Numbered from the stretch's first letter, positions 26,901-40,072 are shown. The stretch: 64,000 nucleotides of DNA from Anseranas semipalmata (GCA_013399115.1 VXAA01003157.1:465239-529238), one strand, 5' to 3'. Numbers and translations: made by a program. Notes: a model not told the origin generated them from the sequence alone.

Positions 26901-28278
26901 GAAAGTGTTCAAATGCTTGCTACCAACCATTATGTTTGGACTGGCATTATGCGCCGTCCCTCTGTGACTAGAGTAGAAGTAAGTCAACTTCATTTATCAC
27001 TGCCACTTTGTGAGAAGAGTGGCAAGGAACAGGAAAAGCTCCTTGGGGGGATCTGTGGGGTACAGTGTGAGAAAAAAGATGAAGTGGACAAAACCCAAAG
27101 TTTTTTCTAATGTGTCGTTGGAACTAGGGCAGAAAGAAGAAAAAGTCATAAAATCTTCACTATTTCATACTGGTGAAGTACAATATATGAAGCAAAGACG
27201 TGCCCATATAAAGTGTTCAGCACAACAGTTAGAGACAAGTGGAATGTAAAACTGTATGAAAAAACAGCATCCAAGTTTCTATCCCTTTTTCTGTCATAAG
27301 CCTAAAAGGCCTTGCAAGAGTCCCTTCAAGAGTTATTCACTAACGCAGACTTTAAATAAATTATTTGATGTAGAATAGGTAATGTTAGCATTTATTTAAA
27401 AACTATGGCATGGGCTATTTTAAATACTGTTTTCCTTGTGCTTGTTGTAAATCAAAGAAGCTTGTATCTGTGTTACACACTGTTGTCAGTGTGTTTCTCT
27501 TTCCTGTGCCTGCTTTCTTGGCCTTGAAAACCCAACTGTCCCTTTTAAGCCATTTAATTAACTCATTATGAGCATTGCCATTTCTTTCCTGCACACTGCT
27601 GCAAATGCAACTTTTGAGATAGTACCTGTACTATTAGGAAACTCAGGTACCATAACAGATATTCTTTGCAGGGTAGTAAATTAAATTGTTATTCTTACCC
27701 TTTGCTTTTAGAGCTTTAGGGATTAAAGAAGGTGTGTGAAAGCACTCAAAACTATTCAAACAATATATTTTGGAGTAGTTTTTGTAAATTCTGTCCAGTG
27801 TTCTACATACCATCATTATTATTTTGTATAATGATTATTGCATTCTTTTAATGAAGAAATGTTTTGTGCAAGAGTTATTTTTATTTCTTAACTTATTTTG
27901 TACAGCCTCTAAATAATTCTTCGGTGTTTTACTCCTACTGAATTTTAGCCCTTTCAATTGGAACCTAATTCTGGCAGGACACATTACAAAATAGCATCAA
28001 GCTGTAATGATGTGGTCCTCTTTAAAAGATTGGTTGCCTGAATCATAGGCCTCATCTGTTCCTGTTCCCACTGTGATCATTTGGAATCAGTTTCAGCTGG
28101 GGAAGAAATAGTCAAGCAGTGTGAACTGTGAACTGTCACCTCTGCCTCACAACACTGGTGACAGTCCAGGTTTTTTCAAAGTTAACAGTACATGTCATGT
28201 GAGCGCAAACAGTTCAGTGCAAAATCTATATTACAATGTAGAAGTTTAAAGTTTCTGAGGATGACAAATGTCATGTCA
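23931..28278. other. Intronic sequence upstream of the exon, no recognised element
   Basis: AT-rich unique sequence. Two open frames slightly over 110 codons occur (25166-25519 on -, 26078-26413 on +). Neither has splice context or a recognisable domain. No transposon end or RNA gene was identified. Confidence 0.55.
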
Positions 28279-28308
28279 CTGATTGCTCTCTTTTTTTATT
28301 ATTTTCAG
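28279..28308 (+). promoter_or_regulatory. KHDRBS2: Branch point, polypyrimidine tract and 3' splice site
   Basis: CTGAT at 28279-28283 fits the branch-point consensus, with the A at 28282 lying 26 bases from the end of the intron. It is followed by a T-rich tract (CTCTCTTTTTTTATTATTTT) and CAG at 28306-28308. This defines the exon start at 28309 and agrees with the point where the reading frame stops matching the KHDRBS family. Confidence 0.9.
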
Positions 28309-28436
28309 AAATTGAAAAATTTCAGGGTTCTGAAGGCAAGAAGGAAGATGAAGAAAAGAAGTATCTTGATGTTATCAGCAACAAAAACATAAAGCTGTCA
28401 GAAAGAGTTCTGATCCCTGTCAAACAATATCCAAAG
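28309..28436 (+). CDS. KHDRBS2: KHDRBS2 (SLM-1) internal exon, probably exon 2
   Basis: KHDRBS2 is a STAR-family RNA-binding protein of the nucleus, related to Sam68 and T-STAR, that binds A/U-rich RNA as a dimer and controls alternative splicing, notably of neurexin transcripts in neurons. The exon is 128 bp: two bases finish a Glu codon, then 42 codons run to the donor, so it enters in phase 1 and leaves in phase 0. The frame reads [17 protein letters not shown], then [16 protein letters not shown], then LIPVKQYPK. Against the paralogues, [27 protein letters not shown] is specific to KHDRBS2: Sam68 has LFSHKNMKLKE and KHDRBS3 VVINKNMKLGQ at this place. It corresponds to about residues 31-73 of the roughly 349-residue protein: the end of the Qua1 dimerisation domain, a charged linker and the first KH strand. 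The KH GxxG loop, RG-rich and Tyr-rich parts are encoded beyond the window. No stop or frameshift is seen. Identification is from memory of the family. Confidence 0.96.
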
Positions 28437-28442
28437 GTACTG
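28437..28442 (+). promoter_or_regulatory. KHDRBS2: 5' splice site of the KHDRBS2 exon
   Basis: The exon ends CCAAAG and the intron begins GTACTG. The AAG/GTA core is good, but positions +4 to +6 depart from the GTAAGT consensus, so the donor is only moderate. The split falls exactly after the conserved QYPK, between codons, as expected for phase 0. Confidence 0.88.
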
Positions 28443-30355
28443 TAAATATAGTCTAACGCATTTTAAATCTTTCTTAATAGAATAGCAGAAAAGCTATACA
28501 CTTAACCATTTTTTATTGACTCTTAGTATGCAGGCTTCAAGATATTTAAAAAACTAGAAATGCAGCTTCTGCCTGTATTTATCTGTTATTAGACATTATA
28601 TGGTCTAACTTCTGTCTCAGGGCATTTCAGAAAAGCTATTAAAGTGCATTTGAATATTTTCTTTGCCTTCAAGGGTTTTTTTTTGAGCTGGTCCTTAGGA
28701 AAATTGCTGAGGTATTTTCTCATAGTAGCTGTTTTCATGAAAATGGCAAGATACTGTATTTTTAGAAAATAAGCAGTTTAGGAAAAAATATTCTAACAAA
28801 ATAAAGAAAAAATGTTTAATAACTCTCAAAAGTCAATTTAGGTGTGCTGCAGCTTCTTCATGTAAGAATTAGGGGATTTTCTCTGCTTTAAGAAGTTGTA
28901 AAAGATAAAGTAGCAGGATTACTGAAAGCTGTGACTTTGACAATGCATATTATGTTTATAAAATTCAAATGTCTTTCTGCCATACACTTCTTTCATATGA
29001 TATTTTGTTCTCCTCACTGTTGCACAGTATGATTAAAAAAGAAGGTTTTCCTTGCAAAAGAACCCCAAATTGAGCTGCTCGTCTGAAGCTTTAGTTTTTA
29101 GTTTCACATACCTTTGGTTATATTTTACATGAAAGAAGAGAATATAGTTTTATTTGTACAGCCTTGTATTTTACATAAACAGTTGTAATAGTATTCAAAC
29201 TGAAATGGTAAACATCTCCATTTATCTCTAGAGTATTTTTTCTTGCTGATTTATTATCACATGCTATTTGGTTCACCATTAGCCTTGATTACGCTATCAG
29301 CTTTTTGCTTTATATTTTCATCAGTAATAGCAATAAATTACTATGGATAAAAAGCCTATCAAACAAAATGAAAGGTGTAAAAAATTGAGATTCAGTGATT
29401 CCAGCTGACATTTACCTCCTGACTAGTGAATATAAAACTGAGATAATGTAATCATCCAAATGGTGAAGACCGTAGAAATGCACACAGTGCTATAAGGAAT
29501 TACTTTATTGCTGCATAGCCTGAGGTACTTTGCCTAGATTTGTAGTATTTTTGTATAAATGCTATAGGTGACCTGAAATTCTTAATAAGATTGTAATAAT
29601 GCTCTAACTTTTTAATGTCAATGTGATAATTATTCAGAATACTATTTGATGAAGATAGTAGAATGAAAGACAAACTATTTAAAAGACGAATGCAATAATC
29701 TATCCAATATATTTCCTGAACATGATTAAATTAACCTTCATTTACTTTAATGAGCTTGTTATATTAATAAGGAGTGTAAGATAGAAAGTATTTTTACAGA
29801 TTTTGAGCAGTGAAACAAAAAATCCGCGCAGTGGAAATGAAATACTTTCAGTAATGCAAAATATGCTCTCAGAGAGTTTCTGTAGTTGATTTCCTAGTAG
29901 CATTCTGTGCTCAGAATGGAATAATCTCAGAACTGCAGGTTTCCTGCCATTCTTCGGGGGTTAGATTTGCCATTTGTTTCAAGCTGCTGATTGCTATGGT
30001 CTAGAGTCTTATCTTTTCCTGATGAGTTGTAGGCATAAGGACAGTCAAAATCAGTACACGGTGGTTGCTGGAGATCGCTTTATAAATATCCAGAAACAGT
30101 AGAAACTGGGGAAAAAGACATTAATTTTATATATTTAACAGAGTATGGTAATAAGAGGAGTTGATCAGACCTTTGCTTAATAAACAGTTCAGTCTGAGCG
30201 GTATTTATAGTTGAAAGAACATTATTTTAAATTATTCATTCATTTTTTGCTGATGAGCTTTTCTGGACAGTGCTGGGTGAGCAGGGATCTGTAAATCTGA
30301 AGGAAGTGTCCAAGAGTATAAAAATTTTAGAAAAAAAAAATAATCTGACCACTTC

Positions 30356-30373
30356 AAAAAAAAAAAAAAAAAA
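30356..30373 (+). repeat. A18 homopolymer
   Basis: Eighteen A residues, preceded 15 bases upstream by a separate A10 run (30331-30340). No recognisable retroposon body lies upstream. Confidence 0.9.
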
Positions 30374-31833
30374 GGTTATTTCACATGGTTTGCAGCCCCT
30401 CTAATCTCTTTAGGAACGAGGTCATTCCTTTGAAGACATTTGCTTTTACTGTAGCTACATGTAGCAATATAAATTGCTGTAAGGGAACCCTTGGCCTGGA
30501 GGTTTAGTGTGGTCTCTGGGTTACGCTGCAGTGAGGGTAGGTCCCTTCAGTGACAGCTTTAGAAGCAGAAGCAGCATTTTAAGGTTTGAGCGAGAATTAA
30601 CTTGAACACAGAAGGCTTCTAGTGACTAAGCAGCTCTTGAAGTTGCAGTATAGGTATTATAAAATTGCCTCAAGTGTCTGCAGTTTGATTTGTGAAATTG
30701 CTGATGCAGACAACAGAAAAATAAAATCACAGTCTGTGATTAGCAAAACCTGTCTTGTGTTACCAGATCCATTAAAGATATGTATCCTTCTCCTTTTCTG
30801 GAAAATGGAGATAAAGAGATAAGGGTGTAACCTGATAGTTCAGTGATGATCTTTTCTGAGATGATTTACTTTTTTTTTTTGATGTAAATCTCAGCAGCCC
30901 AAAAACAGTGCCTCATTTAACACACTTCTCTCTGCAGCAGATATTTTTAATGCCCTCAAAATTCCTTCTGAAACAGCAGTGCAGTATTTTCTATTTGTTG
31001 ATCCTTTTTTCCTGTCCCATAATGCCATTTTTTATTTCATACAAGCATTCCAGCTAAGGCAGATGAACAGAAATGCTCAGAAGAATATTACTGACTTTTC
31101 CATTTTTCAACTTTTTTTTTTAACTGTTCAATTTAAAGCTTGCGCAAGAATACCCAGGGGTTGTTCATAAAGCTTTCGCCATTAATCAGTTGTATGTCAT
31201 ATTTCAAATAAATCAAATGTGGAAAAAGAGTGGGTTATTTCTAAAGAAGAAAGAAAGAAATCTGAAATGATCTTGTTGCTGAAAAACAGAACAAAACAGA
31301 ACCCACAGTTTAGAAGCTTGATGTGCAACTTTGTCATTTGCAAGCCAACACCTAGGGATTACAGAGTCTTGATTTACTATAAAGGCTTAGGGTCAAAACA
31401 CCCAAACAAGTATAATTTATACCTTCAGTTATTGTCATGAAAGTCTCTGTTGAAAAGCTATGATTATCACTAAGCATTTTTTCATCATATGAATGACAAC
31501 ACAGAGTTACTTTGATTAGAGTTACTACCTTATCAACTTGCAAAATCACTATGGCTTAGATGTTCAGTATGATGGAACCTAAGCCCATTCAATGTTGATT
31601 TAATGATTTTTCTTTTCAATTGTTTTCTAGTGATACAATTATTGAATAAAGAAAGATTTGTCTATAAATAAAAGAATACAGTATATTATAAATATATGAA
31701 TATAATACTAAATGAAATTAATCATTTGCTCTGATGCTAGAATGAGTTACAAAAATGAGGAAGTTCTAAAATGAAATCTCAGTTTAAGTACAGAATTGTA
31801 TTTTAATTTTCCCTCCACTGGTTTGTTGGATAA

Positions 31834-31896
31834 TGAAAAGTATCAAAATATGAGATACTAGAAGCATAGTGAAAAGTATCAAAATACTAGACGCAT
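31834..31896 (+). repeat. Small tandem duplication with internal 7-bp difference
   Basis: Copy 1 (31834-31867) and copy 2 (31870-31896) both run TGAAAAGTATCAAAATA ... TACTAGA-GCAT. Copy 2 lacks 7 bases present in copy 1 and has an A-to-C change near its end. It looks like a local duplication followed by an indel. Confidence 0.85.
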
Positions 31897-33339
31897 GTCC
31901 TGCTACCAGTATCTGCAGACACTGCCAGGATCTGCAGCTTGATAACCAGGGGTGACAAAGGTGACAGACAGGTTGGTTCTTCTGCATGACTTCCCTGATG
32001 TAGAGTTGCAAACTGCAAGCCACAGCCTCTTAGAGGAAGCAGTGTAATGAAGCTTCTTCCCTGCACAAAGGCAGCATCCCAGCTCAGCTACCTGCTAATA
32101 ATGGTCTTTCTGAAAATTGGCTAGCTTCTCCTGAGCTTCCTGACTCCTCCTAGCTTATTCCTAGAGGCTGAACTACTATTTGGGAAAAAAATATAATCCA
32201 GCCCCCTACCCCTTGAAAGGCTGCTGGTACCCTGCTTTAGATTATATAGTTTGGGGGAAGAAACTTAAGGTAACCTTGATAAATGCTGTGAATTAAGTTA
32301 AATTCCAAATTCTTGATATTCTTTGTTTTGGCTGTGTCATGATAGTTCCTTGAATGACTGGACTGAACTCACCTTTCTTCTTACTCTTTGTCATTCTGTA
32401 AACTGGTTATGCTGTAAGTAACATGTCAAGTTAGTGACGCTGCTCTTGAAATGAAATCTATTTGTTCAGCTGAAATCTTGTATTTTGATCTCTGTGATAT
32501 ATTAAAACAGATTCACAGTTGATTTGCACAGCAAAGTTCTGTATCTCTTTCATACATATTACACCTTGGAGTGGATCTCTCCACTAAAAACTTTCTTACA
32601 GGATATTCAAAAGAAATTTTGGATGAAATAACCATTTGCAGGAGAAAAAAATGTTTTTTTATACTTTTCCTCTTTCTAATAAATTTAGCAGAGGCCAGTG
32701 GGATTATTTTGTTTGTTTTAAATGATCTCTAAGGGATCACAGATAATTCCAATGAGTTTGAACACAGGGTGTATCAATGCAAGTCCTGTCCATGTAACAG
32801 CAGTAAGGCAGCTGTCAACGTTTGATCAGTCATTTCTCAATTCTATCAAGTATGTAATTAATTAAATAGATAAAGTTAAATGGTACTCAGTAACTTGAAG
32901 CATTGTTTTTTCACATGTATATTAAATGTATCCTTCCCTTATATGTGTTGTTGTGTAGATCAGGTTAGAAATATAAGTAAGAGACTGTCTAAATTAGTAT
33001 AGCAGAAATTTCTCAGAATGACAGGATGTATCTCAACTGAGCTGAGATTTGTTTCTGAATTTTCCCGTATATGATTAATTAGCCATTATTCCAGTTAATT
33101 ACTGTTTTTTGTGTCAATTCTACATTAAAAATATGCAAGTAAAAAAAAAAGTGGATTAATTTGGGAGACTTCTAGCAGTGGCAGATCTGTGAATATTCCT
33201 CTCCCCAAAAATGAAAAGAACTTACTTTCTTGCTATTCTTTATTCACTGTTATTTCAAATAGAGAAGCAAATCTCTGATATTTCTGTTTGGTGTATTTGG
33301 AAGTTTAATTACAGGGATGGAAAAATACAGTTGTTAATA

Positions 33340-33690
33340 AGGGGAAGATATCACATCCTGGTGTAGAACTGGTAAGAGAATTGAAAGAAAGCAGGGCAGA
33401 GATTTTGGATAGAAATGAGCAAAGAGGAAATTTGGTCATAGTATCAGTAGAAAAAAACCCTCATTAATGAGGAGAGAGTGAAAAAGGGTAGTTATGTCTG
33501 AGACATAGGGAAGAGGAAATAGGCTGGAAGATGGGACAGAAGGTTCAATTCACAAAAAGAAGTACTGTATGTGCAGTGATGTTTCATTACATGGTGAAGT
33601 AATTAGGAAAAGAGATACATAAGAGGTAAAAGACAGGAAAGAGTAAGAGGTGAAATGACTGAACTTGAAGAAAAAAAAAAGGCAAAAAAA
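33340..33690 (+). repeat. Purine-rich low-complexity stretch
   Basis: The + strand is strongly biased to A and G (many GAAAG, AGAGG and GGAAGA words, ending in two A-runs at 33669-33694). No tandem unit is evident. Confidence 0.5.
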
Positions 33691-36600
33691 AACCCCAAGC
33701 AATTCATTACTGCATTAAAAGAGCACTCGGGATTGAATGTGGGGGGCAGTCTGAACTGGAGGATGTGCTGATTCTCTGGCCAGCCGTTACCTACTAATTG
33801 ACATCTGCTGCTGAACAAATTGTCATTTTCCAACAAATTGGACCTCATTTGTTTGTTTTATTTATTTATTTTTTCTACAAAGGATTTTGAGAAATCAAGG
33901 TGTATTACTTTTCTCTTGGTGTGAATTTTTGAATTATTTTTGAAGTATGAAACAAACTTTATTCTAGACATATTTCCTGATAAAAGTGTGTGAGCAAAGA
34001 GAAAAAAGATCTCCAGCAGAGACGATTCAGTTGTCCTGTAGTATTTTCAAATGTGTATGTTTCTTTGTGTATATTAAGAATCAATTTGGTCTGATCATTT
34101 ATTGTTCTCATATAAGATAAATTCATCCAATTGTGTGGTTAAAATTGGCATGTGACTGGAGCAGCTTTGTACACCTGAATGTGATCAGGTTCGAGAGCTC
34201 CTTGATACGGATTTTTGTCATTTAGTAACTGGTCATTTGGCTTTCATTCTTTTGTTGTTAATCCCTTTGATTTGCGGTAACATGCTTAAGGAACTTGTAA
34301 ACCTTGTTTTGCAAATTTGTTTCTTTGTACAGTTTAAGAGTTTGAGACCTTGTTTTAAACCTGAGTTTTATGTGGCATGTAATATAGAAAAGTTTTTGTT
34401 TGCAATCTTGTCCAGTGCAAGTTAAGTTAGTGATGTTGATTTTGGTGAAATCCCACCCCTTTTGTGTTTGGCTTCAGCTCAGCTGGATTTCAGGCTTTAA
34501 GGGATGGCTCACTTTGTTCAGTACTTTGTCTCCCTTTAAATTTTGACACAAAGTGTATGATGAGTCAGAAAAAAAAAACAGTAAGCACATTAAAAGAAAC
34601 TGTAATATTGCACTGAGTCTTTTACTATTTTAGAGATTCAAATAAAACAAAAAATTGTCACAGTGATGAATAACACTTGTTTTTATCCTTTTATACTTCA
34701 TAAACCCATGACTTCAAGCAAATAACTCACACAAAGTCACCAGCGCTAAAGAATCCATTGTGAATGGACTGTAGCTTTTCTGCTCCTTTTGTTTTTAAAG
34801 TACAGCTCAGACAGTGAATATGGTGATTCTTTTTTTAATGTTTTCCTTTTATTTATTGATTCTCTCAAACCTGACAGTTACCCATCCTGTTTTCAAAGCA
34901 ACTGTTGTCAGATTAATAATCTCCAGGTGATTTGTATGTTTAGCTCCCTGTTCAGTAAGGCAGGAAGAAAAAGAAATAGTGATATGACCATTAGATGGAT
35001 GGACAAGAAAAAATATAAAAATTCTGAGGAAAATGGGACCTGGGCTGTCAGTTCAGTGAGTAGCCAGGACTTCAGAGTCTGATTTTTATTGCTGTAATGA
35101 AATGAGGGCCTTGCTATTGTGTAAGGCAAAATTTAGGTTGTCACTCAGTCCTGGAGATGTTTCAGTCCTGGGGAAAAGAACAAAACAAAACAGTATTTTT
35201 AATAAAAAGAAATAGAACTAAGTGGGTAACTACAGAATGGGGATTTTTACCTGCCTACCAGCATTTTTTTCTCCCGTGTAAGACAAGAAAAGCCTGTATA
35301 CATGGAAGGATACTAGAATTTAGATTGATGCCGAACTTATGGTTGCTCAGTTTTTCAACTGCATTCTTCAGAGAGAAGTCTGAACAATGGAAGGCAGAAA
35401 GTTATTAATTTAGATAAAGTGTACTGCACTTAAATTGATGCTGTAAATAGTTGTTTAACTAAAGAATGCTTTCTCATATATCTTTAAAGATTTCCACCTC
35501 TACAAGTGCTTGATGAGGTAACTGAATGAGCATCTTTGTAACAGAATATCACTTTTTATAAATTGATGGAGGGGGATATTCAAGGCCATTTTAATTTTCA
35601 TGTTCAAGGTAATAGTCACCCATAGTCCACACAACACCAAGAATAATCAGGGTGGTGGGTTTCTTATGTTCTGTACTTAATCTGGAATTTAATAGTATTT
35701 GATGCTTTCCTTAAGTTTCTGATTCCTGGAATCACTGATTGTACAGAAAATTATTATGGAAAATTAAAGTGTTATAATCAAAGTGTTTAGTACTTAAGGT
35801 TCAGAAAAATCTCAAACGTACCTGAATAAAAACAGTTCAGTGATGAAAGACAGACTCTAATTGACCTGCTCAGATATTAGAAAAGGTATCTTTGAGTTGT
35901 GTGCTATTTCATTTCTGCTTCAAGCTAAATTTCATATTGAGCTATATTTTCCATGCTGAACATTAATTTCCAGTACACTCAGAAATATTTCAAAAATCAA
36001 ATGATAATTTCAGTACTGTGGACTTTTGCTGCAAATAGCTGTTTGTAACAGGTATTTGCTTCAAATCATTTCTGTATGAACTGTCCAATTAATTCTGAAC
36101 AGTGAAATCATGTGTGTGAAGACTTGAACAGAGAAAAAGTGTGAAAGCAATATCTTCATTATTATTTTTCTCAGTATCTTCCGGTTGAAGATTAAAGACA
36201 CAACCTCTCAAACCTCCAAATCTCATTCCACCTCCAAAATTTTCTTACGAGAGTGGTGTAATTCTGTTATTCAGTAGTTTTTCAGTATTTGTTTTTCAAA
36301 AATCAAAATACATGTGAACCTTCTGTCCTGCATTTAATTACAAAAGGCATTTGGAAAATTCAGACAAATACTTGAGCTCTACTTTCAGTAAAATACATGC
36401 GTAAAATACCACGCACACATTTTTCTTTTCTGACTTGCTTATTGAGGACCTGACCTTTCATCCATCTGTGTATAGTTATTTTTTCATCAGGGGATGACCC
36501 CTGCCTTAGTATTTTCCGGGCCTCTGTCAGTCTGGCAAACCTGTTTAGTGGACACAGAATGTAGCTTGACTTTAATAGTTGCAGGGAAATAGAAAAAATA

Positions 36601-36797
36601 CTTTATGGTAAACTGGTCCTTCTACGTGATTTTTTTTTACTTCCTTAAAAGTGGTAGGTTTAAAAAATGCATAGAAGCCTGTTATCATTCCATTGACAGT
36701 GAGAAAAAATGTATCTTGTGGAAGAGAGATAAAAACTGTGTTTGTAAGATAGATCAGGAAGAATAGGTAGGGTACATCTCAACTTTTCTCAGGGAAC

Positions 36798-36984
36798 ACT
36801 TCTTTACTGAGTGGGTGACCGAGCACAGGCACAGGTTTTCCAGAGAGGTTGTAGAGTCTCCCTCCTTGGTGATCTTTGGACATGGTCCTGGGCACCCTGC
36901 TCTGGGTGTCCCTGCTTGAGCAGGGGGTTTCGACCAGATGGCCTCCAGAGGTCCCTTCCCACCTCAGCCATTCTGTGATTATGC
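36798..36984 (+). mobile_element. CR1 LINE 3' fragment
   Basis: Begins in the ACTTCTTTACTGAGTGGGTG block, passes through the conserved AGAGAGGTTGTAGAGTCTCC and GTGTCCCTGCTTGAGCAGGG blocks and ends with CCAGATGGCCTCCAGAGGTC and TTCTGTGATT near 36980. Only the last 190 bases of the element remain. It is inserted in the sense of KHDRBS2. Same subfamily type as 39877-40072 and 61783-61941. Confidence 0.92.
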
Positions 36985-39876
36985 TACATTGTAATGAAAG
37001 GGAAAGATTCTTTCCCTATAGGTGTAAAAGAAAATACTTTTTGCAAAAAGTTTAAAACAGCTGGAAAAGCTTTTCAATTTGAAATGTTCCTATGATACAG
37101 GATATGAGATTTGTTTTCTTTTAATTGTGGTACATGTTCATATAAATATTGTTAATTATAATAGTTATGTTTTCAATAAGGAAATCTGATGCTGTATGAA
37201 TATCATAACATTTTCTTCTCTCATAGGCAATCAATCTACTTGGGTGTTAGGGAATTAAAGAACAGTATACTGATATCTTTAAGTGAAGTAGTAGGGTTAA
37301 GAGTATCTTAGCAACTTGCTGAGGTCTATCTCTAGTATTTTCCAAAGTATATTTCAATGACCGGATCAGTTTTAAGCATAAGTAAATAATGTGATCAAGT
37401 GAGACATACTTAACACCTATGTAGGATGCATTAAAATAAATATTTACTTCCATACAAACAATGAATGAGGATTTAATATTTAAAGGGAATAAAAATCACA
37501 CTAGACACTTTAGAATTACTGAAACAGGTAATTGGTCATTTTTTTGTACACCTCTGCTGTTCTAGTCTGAACAGATCAAACTGTAAATGCAGAATCTGCA
37601 TGAACTAGTCAGTTCTTGAAATCAGATGTACTGTTTTGTCTTAGACATACACCCCTGAGGAATGTTTTTCCTTCTCATAGCTGAAGGTGAAATCAGTTCT
37701 GTGTCACTTCAGTTTTTTTCTTCTGTTCAAGTGGGTTACAGGGTCACTTCAAAGTAATCAATAATGTTACTCATAATAACTCTCAGCTAAAGTTAGCTAC
37801 AATTTTTGAAGATTGCTTATAAAATAAAATATTAACCCAAAAGCTAATGGTCTGCATTCATCTCATTGTGATAGACTCGGTCATTAGGCAGGAAGTAACA
37901 GAGCTCATCATGGAACAATTCACATTTTTAGCAGTACCTAAACACACAAGTAATTTCTTGAACATTGGAGTTAATGAAGCTGCTTCTATAAATCTATGTC
38001 TTGTGGTTAACTGTGAGCTTTGATTTGAATTTTTTCTCCTGGTGGTTTGGTGATAAAAGCTTTCTCTTCTGTGGCTCTTCAGATCTCTTGTGACATGAGC
38101 TTATGCCCCAACCTTCCCCTTAGTTTGGACATGTCTTCTGTCTAGTTCCATGCTCTCCCCAAACCTCAGAGAGCTTCTCTCTGAAATGGCCAGCTCTGTC
38201 AAACTGACTTGAAGTCAAGCTGAGTTCCCTCTGAAAAGACTTAGAAAGGACATGACCCACGGGTCATTTGTCTCATCCCACAGGACACAGAGGATACCTA
38301 GGCCAAAGACGGCCACACATGCATAAGAGCAGGTGAGCCACGAGCAGTGCGAATCTGTCTACCTGTACCAGCTGGTTTAGTGACGAGGGTTTCCTCTCCC
38401 TTCAAATAGTCACTCGAATGGTTTTGTTACTCCTTTGCAACTTGCCCGAGATTTTGGTGGCTTCTTCCCTGTTTCTTAAGTTTGTCTGTTCCCACATATC
38501 GTCAGAGATCTTTAAGGCATAATTATACGTTATTATGTAGAGAGCTATGGTAATGAAAGAAATTTAGATTCAAATGCTCTTATTTGCTGAGTAGCAGATA
38601 TGTAGCCTAGAACCTGTTTGTCGTCAACCTACCGCATTCCTGTTTTTTTCCTTACGTTGAACAAAGAGGTGACACTTCCGTATGGTGAGCACACAAAGGA
38701 TATGTGCTCATTCTGAACTCCCTTACATAGATGTATCTTTCAGGGGTTTATTTATAATATATGTATATTATTGTGTTTTATTTAAATTTATTTTAAAAAT
38801 ATGTATTCCTTTTATCAGCTTTTATATCCCAGTGGTAGCACCAGTGCATAAAAGTTCTGAGGAACTCAAAGAATCAGTTGCAAGCCTGTTCAGTTGATAG
38901 ATTTATATTTTCGATTAAACTGATGTAAATGTTTCTTAGGGGAACTGGTGTTACATTCCATTGATATACAATATCTTTTTGCAGAATAGGTTTTCCATGT
39001 CTCTTGTGAACACATTTGTTGTAGTTTCATTTATTTACAGTAATGCTTATAAAAGTTAAGGAGCATTTCTTGAAAATGGAATAACATGGACACTGCGGGT
39101 CAAATTACTGATGTGGAGGGACAGTGAGGATGTCATGGCTTGGTGTACATTAAAGAAGTCGTTACCGCATACTTTCCAGTGCCACGGCTCAGGGTGCATG
39201 TCCATTGTAATGCTTGTAGACCCCACAGTGGTCTACATTCAGCATAAAATTTCATTCAAACAATTTTATTAGTCTTTTAGGGAAGCAAAAATAAAAATCC
39301 ACTGCCTCTTTCCTTATCACTATCCTTTCCTTTAAAGACAGCTGGTTTTCATTGTGTGCTTCGTGAATGAAATTAAAGGTTTTGCAGGACTTTTGGGGAG
39401 TGCAAGTTCCATGATCTGTACTTTTCCTAGTGCCTTTAAATAATGGTGTTGTGAAAAATCTTTATTTCCATTTTGTATAGGGCAGAAACTACTTTTCCTT
39501 TTAATTTGGTGGGGTCGTCATTCTTTGCTACATTGAACTAAGATGGAAATAACGCTTTGAATTTTATGACATTATCTCATAGAGTGAGATGAGAGTTTGT
39601 GAGTTCACAGGTACATCTTTTTATTTTTAATAGAATTTATAAATTAGAAGTAACAGGTGCTTTCTTCTGTATAGGTCAGTATTATTCCTGTCTTTCAGGC
39701 TGATATTTGGATTTAGTTTTAAGCCATGTTAAGCTGTAAATGTGCTTTCTAATGCTTAGAAGAAAAAGTCATGCATTCTGTTTAGTGTAATAAAGTCATT
39801 GTCATGTTATTATATTCCATTACTATCAACTGTTAAATAGATGAGGAAGTGTTAAAAGATTTGGAACTGCTGATGT
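36985..39876. other. Intronic sequence, no recognised element
   Basis: AT-rich unique sequence with a slightly more GC-rich part at 38080-38400 that has no open frame or repeat I can name. Confidence 0.55.
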
Positions 39877-40072
39877 CATAAAATCTCAGCATGGTTGAGG
39901 TTGGAAGGGACCTCTGGAGGCCATCTGGTCCAACCCCTGCTCAAGCAGGGACACCCACAGCAGGTTGCCCAGGACCATCTCCAGGTGGCTTGTGAAGATC
40001 TCCAAGGACGGACACTCAGCAACCTCTCTGGGCAACCTGCGCCAGTGCTCTGTCACCTGCACAGTAAAAAAA
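39877..40072 (-). mobile_element. CR1 LINE 3' fragment
   Basis: Reverse complement of the same 3' region as at 36798-36984: GGTTGAGGTTGGAAGGGACC, then TGGAGGCCATCTGGTCCAAC, CCTGCTCAAGCAGGGACACC and CAACCTCTCTGGGCAACCTG. The 3' end is at the left. The open frame at 39895-40104 is a shadow of it. Confidence 0.93.

Larger units (their letters stand above)
1..28308 (+). other. KHDRBS2: KHDRBS2 upstream intron (probably intron 1), partial
   Basis: All sequence left of the exon is taken as intron because no second exon of the gene is visible. In KHDRBS proteins the residues just before this exon are the N-terminal part of Qua1 encoded by exon 1. I looked for a coding stretch for the conserved family N-terminus and for a CpG-rich promoter and saw neither, so exon 1 should lie left of the window. 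The intron is therefore at least 28.3 kb here. It enters the exon in phase 1 (one base of the split Glu codon comes from the upstream exon). It holds an LTR end, two CR1 fragments and mostly unique AT-rich sequence. Confidence 0.8.
28443..36797. other. Intronic sequence, only simple repeats recognised
   Basis: AT-rich stretch following the exon. Contains A-runs at 30331-30340 and 30356-30373, a small tandem duplication (31834-31896) and a purine-rich strand (about 33340-33690). No open frame reaches 100 codons and no transposon end is visible. Confidence 0.6.

Noticed and set aside
27619..27634. Inverted repeat with 7-bp arms (ATAGTAC / GTACTAT)
   Set aside because: Arms this short are expected many times in 64 kb of AT-rich DNA.
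28192..28392. Open frame of 66 codons overlapping the KHDRBS2 exon
   Set aside because: It is out of frame with the family-matching reading and starts inside the upstream intron.
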